Assembly (NCBI GenBank): GCA_035606665.1 | Contig: DATNEY010000057.1 | Location: 62,001-126,000, forward strand | From: DASUGC01 sp035606665 | GTDB lineage: Bacteria; Acidobacteriota; Vicinamibacteria; Vicinamibacterales; SCN-69-37 | Direction of reading: 5' to 3' | Length of the DNA stretch: 64,000 nucleotides | Shown: in pieces, positions 59,745 to 64,000 of the stretch | Position numbering within the stretch: position 1 is the first letter of the stretch | Layout of the letters: each line of letters opens with the position of its first letter | Notes under the pieces: generated by a model | Databases searched by the model: none | Seen by the model: the letters and a program-made list of their open reading frames with translations, nothing else | Told to the model about the DNA's origin: nothing | Translations under genes and position numbers: made by a program

Positions 59745-60643
59745 TCAGCCCCCTGCTGCTTCGCGGTCCATTGCAGGACCTGGTCGAGTGCCGCGCGCGT
59801 CGAGGCATCGAGCACGGCGCCCGGCGCGCGCGTCGATCCATCCGCGAGCACGCCGCGGCGGCGGAACACTTCCTTGCGTATCGCCATGCCGATGCCTTCC
59901 TGGAACTCGAATCGCATCAGCGGCACGAACCGGTAGAAGACGTCGGCAGCTTCGTCGACCTTGCCCGCCCGGTACAGCGTGACGACTTTCACGAGCACTT
60001 CCGGGTACGCGAAACCCGTCATGACGCCCGCCGCGCCGGCCATGAGCTCCTCGATCAGGAACACGCCGCCGAGTCCGCCAAGAATCGCGACATTCGTGTC
60101 ACCCGCCGCGGCGAGGATGCGGGTCGTCTTGAATGGCGTCGGCGGATCCTCGAGCTTGATGGTCCGCGCGCTCGGTACTTCCTTCGCAATCCTGGCCAGC
60201 AGGGCGGGTTCCATCGCGAACCCGGAAATCGGCGGGTAGTCCTGCACGACGATCGGCAGGTCAACGGCGTCGGCCAGCGCCTTGTAATGATTCACGACCG
60301 ACTCGGTGTTGAGCTTCAGCGCCCGCGGCGGGCTGACCATCACGGCCGCCGCGCCGAGCGACTTCGCTTCGCGCGTGTACTCGACACAAGTTCTCAGGCC
60401 ATCCGCGGACGCGCCGACGATGACCTTCGCGCGGCCGGCCACCTGCCTCACGACCGTATCGACCACGAGGCGCCGCTCGCCTTCATTCAGGCGTGAGACC
60501 TCACCGGTCACGCCGAGCGCAGTCACGCCGTTGACACCGGCGCCAACGATCAGGTCGACAACACTTTTCAAACTCTCGGTATCGACGTCCCCCCCGCCGC
60601 GGAACGGTGTCGGGAGCACCGAGTAGACGCCCTCAAACGCCAA
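59729..60643 (-). CDS. DHDPS/NAL-family class I aldolase
   Basis: 304 residues from TTG at 60643 (GGAGG 6 nt upstream). The family residues are present: Thr in GVTGEVSRL, Tyr in VVQDYPP and Schiff-base Lys in TIKLEDPP. The Tyr/Lys spacing is normal. It may cleave or form a keto-deoxy sugar acid or a related pyruvate adduct rather than make dihydrodipicolinate, since it is paired with an SDR. Divergent from udk. Confidence 0.9.
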   Translation of the reverse strand: MAFEGVYSVLPTPFRGGGDVDTESLKSVVDLIVGAGVNGVTALGVTGEVSRLNEGERRLVVDTVVRQVAGRAKVIVGASADGLRTCVEYTREAKSLGAAAVMVSPPRALKLNTESVVNHYKALADAVDLPIVVQDYPPISGFAMEPALLARIAKEVPSARTIKLEDPPTPFKTTRILAAAGDTNVAILGGLGGVFLIEELMAGAAGVMTGFAYPEVLVKVVTLYRAGKVDEAADVFYRFVPLMRFEFQEGIGMAIRKEVFRRRGVLADGSTRAPGAVLDASTRAALDQVLQWTAKQQGAEWISG

Positions 60644-60709
60644 TCATTGCCTCCAGAACGACTCAAAAGCGTATCACGTCGGCGTCACTCGCTTAGAATC
60701 CAAGGCACT

Positions 60710-61324
60710 TTGGCATCACTCATCATCGGCGTCGCTGGCGGGTCCGGATCGGGGAAAACCACGGTCGTTCGCCGGATTATGGAGGCATTAGGCGAGACGG
60801 ACGTCGTCGTCCTCGAACACGACTCGTACTACCGCGATCATCCCGAGCTCCGGCTCGAGGAGCGCGCGGCGCTCAACTACGATCACCCCAACTCACTCGA
60901 CACGGATTTGATGGTCGCCCACCTGCGCGAGCTGCGGGCCGGCCGCACGGTCGACATTCCCGTCTACGACTTTTCCCTGCACGCGCGCCGAGCCGAAACA
61001 ACGCCCGTCCGTCCGGGCTCGGCCATCATCGTCGAGGGCATCCTGATCTTCACGGACAAGGCGCTGCGGTCGCTCATGGACGTGAAGGTGTTCGTGGACA
61101 CGGACGACGACACGCGATTCATCCGCCGGCTCCAGCGCGACGTCGCGGAGCGCGGCCGAACGGTCGACTCAGTCATCGATCAATATCAGGCCACCGTGAA
61201 GCCGATGCACCTGGAGTTCGTGGAGCCGAGCAAGCGCTACGCGGACGTGATCATTCCCGAGGGCGGGGAGAACAAAGTGGCGGTGGAGATGTTGATGTCG
61301 ATGATCAAGAGTTTGGCGAGGTGA
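60710..61324 (+). CDS. udk: Uridine kinase
   Basis: 204 residues from TTG at 60710, which gives the usual uridine kinase length; an ATG at 60647 would add a non-homologous Arg-rich leader. Walker A GGSGSGKTT, the substrate-binding LEHDSYYRDH, then NYDHPNSLD and the lid region FVDTDDDTRFIRRLQRD are all present. It phosphorylates uridine and cytidine. TAGAAT (60694-60699) lies 10 nt upstream of the TTG, so the mRNA may be almost leaderless; AAGG at 60702 is a weak ribosome binding site. Confidence 0.92.
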   Translation: MASLIIGVAGGSGSGKTTVVRRIMEALGETDVVVLEHDSYYRDHPELRLEERAALNYDHPNSLDTDLMVAHLRELRAGRTVDIPVYDFSLHARRAETTPVRPGSAIIVEGILIFTDKALRSLMDVKVFVDTDDDTRFIRRLQRDVAERGRTVDSVIDQYQATVKPMHLEFVEPSKRYADVIIPEGGENKVAVEMLMSMIKSLAR

Positions 61325-61330
61325 CGGGAA

Positions 61331-61413
61331 TTTGGTGATTTCGAGATTTGGCGATCTGGTGATCTTGAAGAACGGCCTTCAATCACCAGATCACCAAATC
61401 ATCACATCACCAA
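61331..61413. terminator. Bidirectional long hairpin between convergent genes
   Basis: The core stem pairs TTTGGCGATCTGGTGATCTTGAAG (shown in part; 61347-61370) with CTTCAATCACCAGATCACC (61377 onward) with one mismatch and a 2-nt bulge; the loop is AACGGC. Both flanks continue with TTGGTGAT and its complement ATCACCAA. It ends udk from the left and the secreted 196-residue gene from the right. Confidence 0.8.
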
Positions 61414-62004
61414 TTACTTGATCACATTCAGCGTCACGTCCAGCTTGATCACTTCCCCGCTCGTCTTGTCCGTCGCGGCCGTGTACTGAATCGTCTGGCC
61501 GTCCTTGAGAATCAGGCGGTTGCTTGATGTGAACGACTGATAGCGCGGCAGCCGAACGCCCTGCGCGTACTGCACCTGCTCGGGCGAGTCGCTGAGCAAC
61601 TGGCTGTCAGTCACCGCCAGACTCACGCTGTAGATTCCCGCTGATGGGTCGATTACGCGGGCCTGCGCTCTGATGTTCGTCCCGAACTGTTGATACTGAT
61701 ACGACGTCGTCGGCGACGACTTGTCCTGATTGAAGGTGGTCGTCGGTACCGGCACGCGTGCGCCGGTCTGAAGGTCAGTGGACTCTCCATCCCTCTCGCC
61801 CGAACCGGGAATGACCATCAACAGGAACGGGAGGTTCCCGGTCTTCTTGTCGCCGGTGAATCGGGAGAGGACGACCGTGAGCTTCACGGTTACGGGTACG
61901 ACGACTTGACCCATCTGGGCCGTGGCCGCGCGCACTGAGGGCATCGAACTCACGATCAACCCCAGAGCCACGCAGGTTACAGCGAACAGTCTTGAAAACC
62001 TCAC
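61414..62004 (-). CDS. Secreted hypothetical protein of the ECF operon
   Basis: 196 residues from GTG at 62004, overlapping the preceding stop as GTGA. A signal peptide (1-26, PSVRAA) precedes a beta-rich domain (QVVVPVTVKLTVVLSRF; PFLLMVIPGSG; IYSVSLAVTDSQLL; KLDVTLNVIK), perhaps an immunoglobulin-like or lipocalin-like fold. No cysteine in the mature chain. Function unknown; as the secreted product of an ECF unit it may be the envelope-stress target or sensor ligand. Confidence 0.75.
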   Translation of the reverse strand: MRFSRLFAVTCVALGLIVSSMPSVRAATAQMGQVVVPVTVKLTVVLSRFTGDKKTGNLPFLLMVIPGSGERDGESTDLQTGARVPVPTTTFNQDKSSPTTSYQYQQFGTNIRAQARVIDPSAGIYSVSLAVTDSQLLSDSPEQVQYAQGVRLPRYQSFTSSNRLILKDGQTIQYTAATDKTSGEVIKLDVTLNVIK

Positions 62005-62732
62005 TTGGAGCTCCTTTCGGCCGCCTCGGCCGCAATTCGAAGAATCATTGGAGAGACGCCGAGCGGCAACCGCGGGTTCGGCACCACGAACAAGGAAATC
62101 GGACTCACCTCAACTTTCGGAACCTCGAGGACAGGCACTTCGAACAAGGCCGTAGACTCAGTGGAGTCAACGGCAACGTCCGACCGATCGATCCCTACAT
62201 GCAGCCGGCGCAGCAGCTCAGGCTGATCCGTGAGGACTTCGAGGAACGGATCCGACTTCGCCGCGATTGTTTGAAGCGCAGGACTCACGCGCCGTGGCGC
62301 CACCCGCGGTGTGGAGGAAGTCACCACGAGCGGCGCCACCGGCGGTCGCGCCGGGTCTGAAGACCCGGCCTCCTGTGACCCGCCCGAGGGCGCGACACTT
62401 GCGACGGTGGCGGCCGGACTCACGGGCTCCGTAGCCTGACGGGGCCACATCACGACGGCTGCGATCGTCGCGGCGAGGCCCGCGGCGAACGGCATCGCCA
62501 GGCGCCAATTGAATCCCCAGTACGGCCGCCGGATCTCTTCGACACGCTCACGCACGCGGACCGCAAACTCAGGCGAGACGGCGACGTCCGCAAGCTCTGC
62601 TCGAAGCGGTTCGAGCTCATCCGCCAACCGCTCGCGCACGCGCTCGGCGAAATTCCGGGACACCGTCACGCGTCCGAGCTCGTCTCGAAGCTGGACAATC
62701 GCGTCAATGGGATCGTGAGCGTCCTGATTCAT
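62001..62732 (-). CDS. Single-pass membrane protein, probable anti-sigma factor
   Basis: 243 residues from the ATG at 62732, which overlaps the ECF stop (ATGA). Cytoplasmic helices with repeated VSRNFAERVRERLADELEPL and VSPEFAVRVRERVEEI, one membrane helix (about 72-92) and an extracytoplasmic Pro/Val-rich domain ending in conserved-looking RLPLGVSPMI. The two repeated helices could clamp the sigma factor, but the zinc HxxxCxxC anti-sigma motif is absent. A GCCGGGTC hairpin repeat (62350-62369) lies in the linker and is translated as EAGSSDPAR. Confidence 0.75.
   Translation of the reverse strand: MNQDAHDPIDAIVQLRDELGRVTVSRNFAERVRERLADELEPLRAELADVAVSPEFAVRVRERVEEIRRPYWGFNWRLAMPFAAGLAATIAAVVMWPRQATEPVSPAATVASVAPSGGSQEAGSSDPARPPVAPLVVTSSTPRVAPRRVSPALQTIAAKSDPFLEVLTDQPELLRRLHVGIDRSDVAVDSTESTALFEVPVLEVPKVEVSPISLFVVPNPRLPLGVSPMILRIAAEAAERSSK
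62350..62369. repeat. Short-hairpin repeat inserted in a coding sequence
   Basis: GCCGGGTC-TGAA-GACCCGGC followed by CTCCT, identical in plan to the intergenic copies at 8543 and 23137, but within the probable anti-sigma gene. It preserves the frame. Confidence 0.8.
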
Positions 62733-63277
62733 CGCAGTAACTCCTGCAACATCTTCCGGGCCTCGAAGAGCCGCGACTTCACGGTACCTTCCGGCGCTTC
62801 GACGATTGCCGCGACTTCCTTGAGACCGTGCTCTTCGATCGATGCGAGCACGACGACAATCCTGAGCCGCTCCGGCAGCTGATCGATCGCCTTCCACAAA
62901 CGCTCGGACCGTTCTCTCGCGAGCGCGGCGGCTTCGTGGCTCGGCTCGAAGTCCGGCACCGCCGCCCGCTCTTCACGGACAGAGCGGCGCTTCTCCCCGC
63001 GGCGGTGATCCAGCGCAAGCCGCCACGCGGTGCGCGCAAGCCACGCACGAAATCTCTCTTTGTCGCGCAGGTCGGCGAATGCCCGGTGCGCTCGCACGAA
63101 CGCCTCTTGCGCGACGTCCTCGGCATCCTGCCGTTGGCGAAGCACCGAATAGGCGACACGGAAGGCGAGGTTCGACGAGTCCGCCAAGCGGGCCTCGAAC
63201 TCCTCGGTCAGGCTTGGTGCTGTCTCGCTTGTCACTGCCCCGAGGGCCTGCGGCAGCCGGTCGGCCAGGTCATTCAT
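62729..63277 (-). CDS. ECF sigma factor
   Basis: 182 residues. Region 2 (LAFRVAYSVLRQRQDAEDVAQEAFVRAHRAF) and region 4 (LPERLRIVVVLASIEEHGLKEVAAIVEAPEGTVKSRL) are visible, only short parts quoted here. It begins the three-gene unit sigma, membrane protein, secreted protein, each overlapping the next by 4 bp. It probably responds to envelope conditions through the membrane protein. The -10/-35 of its own promoter are not obvious in the repeat-filled leader. Confidence 0.93.
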   Translation of the reverse strand: MNDLADRLPQALGAVTSETAPSLTEEFEARLADSSNLAFRVAYSVLRQRQDAEDVAQEAFVRAHRAFADLRDKERFRAWLARTAWRLALDHRRGEKRRSVREERAAVPDFEPSHEAAALARERSERLWKAIDQLPERLRIVVVLASIEEHGLKEVAAIVEAPEGTVKSRLFEARKMLQELLR

Positions 63278-63328
63278 CGGCGCTCAGCATAAAGACTCCG
63301 CCAGTGACCTGGCGGTTCAGGCTTCGCG

Positions 63329-63473
63329 GTTCCGGGTTCAGAGCGCAGGGTTCCGGGTTCGCCATTTCGGTTCCACATTCGCCGCAAATAGCTCAGGGTT
63401 CGCCTGCCTGGAACCGGGAAACCCGGAACCAGACAGGCGAACCCTGGAACTCTGAACCCTGCGCCCTGAACCG
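63329..63473. repeat. Nested long hairpin of GGTTCAGGG-type words
   Basis: An inner stem pairs CAGGGTTCGCCTG (63394-63406) perfectly with 63434-63446 around CTGGAACCGGG-AAA-CCCGGAACCAG. An outer imperfect stem pairs 63329-63363 with 63447-63473 (GAACTCTGAACCCTGCG side). It lies between the BNR-like gene end (63481) and the ECF start (63277), both minus strand, and probably ends the former's transcript. Confidence 0.75.
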
Positions 63474-63480
63474 GCTGTAT

Positions 63481-64000
63481 CTATCGGTAAAGCACGTAAT
63501 TCTGCGGAGGCAGCTCGAGCACCTGCACGAACTGCGGCTGCCCGATCGGCGTGAAGGTGTCGCCGACAAGCTTGCCGATGACGACGCGGTAGCGTCCGGG
63601 ATCGGCCTGCGGGCCACCGCGACCGCCGCGGCCGCCCTGCTGAACCCCCGCCGGCGGACCGGCCGGCGCCCCTGCGCGTCCGGCGCCCTGCGCGCCGGCG
63701 CCCTGGCCACCAGCACCTTGCCCGCCTCCGCCCTGCCCCTGACCAGCCTGAGCCCGAGCTGCTGCAAGCTCGCGTGCCTCGCGCGCTTCGCGATCCTCTA
63801 TGCGCTCGCGCTCCTCGTCGGTCGAGGGCCCTTCGGCCAGCGCGGCGCCCGGGCCGCCCGCGCGGCCCGTGCCCGCATCGACACCGAGATTCCAGTACGT
63901 CCGGTGCAGGCCCGTGGTCTTGTCGAGCGTGATCCGGCGCACCTGCGTGCCCTGTGCGTTCAGGATGTTTGCCACGAGCGTCGTGTTCTCGGGCAGCGTC
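63481..64000 (-). CDS. C-terminal part of a secreted BNR/sortilin-like propeller protein (cut by window edge)
   Basis: The frame is open from the right edge; only the last about 173 residues are visible. They begin TLPENTTLVANILNAQGTQVRRITLDKTTGLHRTYWNLGVD, quoted here as the short key part TGLHRTYWNLGVD, which is the usual C-terminal domain following Vps10/BNR propellers in acidobacterial secreted proteins. A long charged and Gly/Ala/Gln-rich linker (RERIEDREAREAREL, then GQGGGGQGAGG) leads to the last strand-rich block (DPGRYRVVIGKLVGD). Probably exported; function unknown. Confidence 0.75.
   Translation of the reverse strand, partial: TLPENTTLVANILNAQGTQVRRITLDKTTGLHRTYWNLGVDAGTGRAGGPGAALAEGPSTDEERERIEDREAREARELAAARAQAGQGQGGGGQGAGGQGAGAQGAGRAGAPAGPPAGVQQGGRGGRGGPQADPGRYRVVIGKLVGDTFTPIGQPQFVQVLELPPQNYVLYR

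Noticed and set aside
1..64000. Insertion sequences, integrases, attachment sites or phage genes
   Set aside because: No transposase, recombinase or phage structural frame is visible on either strand, and genes show uniform high-GC coding character.

Overview
The window looks like chromosomal DNA of a free-living, high-GC Gram-negative bacterium, most likely an acidobacterium of the Vicinamibacteria type. This is inferred from gene content, because there is no rRNA or other taxonomic marker. The indicators are many secreted S9 and M28 peptidases and BNR, FG-GAP and YVTN propellers, a planctomycete-type DUF1549/DUF1553 plus DUF1501 pair, an ECF sigma factor coupled to a membrane Ser/Thr kinase, and a winged-helix/TPR regulator. 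Coding density is high. I saw no insertion sequence, phage, CRISPR array or rRNA. The only RNA gene found is tRNA-Leu(CAG).

Layout. 1-6.9 kb: partial sensor-like gene, PpiD-like foldase, SppA protease, M28 peptidase. 7-16.9 kb: FG-GAP protein, DUF1501 and DUF1549/1553 pair, YVTN propeller, S9 peptidase whose Shine-Dalgarno lies in a hairpin. 17-18.1 kb: a DsbA-like oxidoreductase followed by a secreted 14-cysteine acidic mini-protein. 18.2-28.4 kb: mostly hypothetical and secreted proteins, two small membrane proteins, a 28-residue lipoprotein and a GH51 arabinofuranosidase. 28.5-39.4 kb: a ten-gene, largely translationally coupled operon for uptake and oxidation of a sugar or sugar acid (SDR, TIM-barrel protein, enolase-superfamily dehydratase, SMP-30 lactonase, ribose-type ABC transporter), followed by a GT2 transferase, a gamma-glutamyltransferase-family protein and a Gfo/Idh oxidoreductase. 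39.5-47.8 kb: aldose epimerase, aldo/keto reductase, sugar nucleotidyltransferase, GH20 hexosaminidase, a metallopeptidase, GH29 fucosidase, a small STAS-like protein. 47.8-53.7 kb: a collapsed kinase pseudogene and an operon of ECF sigma factor, kinase and two secreted proteins. 53.8-60.6 kb: GT-C type membrane protein directly behind tRNA-Leu, winged-helix/TPR regulator, radical SAM protein, atypical SDR, DHDPS-family aldolase. 60.7-64 kb: uridine kinase, an ECF/membrane/secreted three-gene unit, and the 3' end of a BNR-type protein.

How genes work together. GH29 and GH20 could release fucose and N-acetylhexosamine outside the cytoplasm. The ABC transporter, epimerase, dehydrogenases, lactonase and dehydratase form a non-phosphorylating oxidative sugar route. 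A perfect FadR-type GntR operator match (39450-39462) sits in the divergent promoter that could control it.

The most unusual signals are (i) the DsbA plus 14-Cys mini-protein pair; (ii) a family of short intergenic hairpins whose stems vary with base pairing preserved, one copy lying inside a reading frame; (iii) a second class of long gene-end hairpins built from short degenerate repeats, each locus with its own motif; (iv) several start codons placed 6-10 nt behind -10-like hexamers, suggesting leaderless mRNAs.
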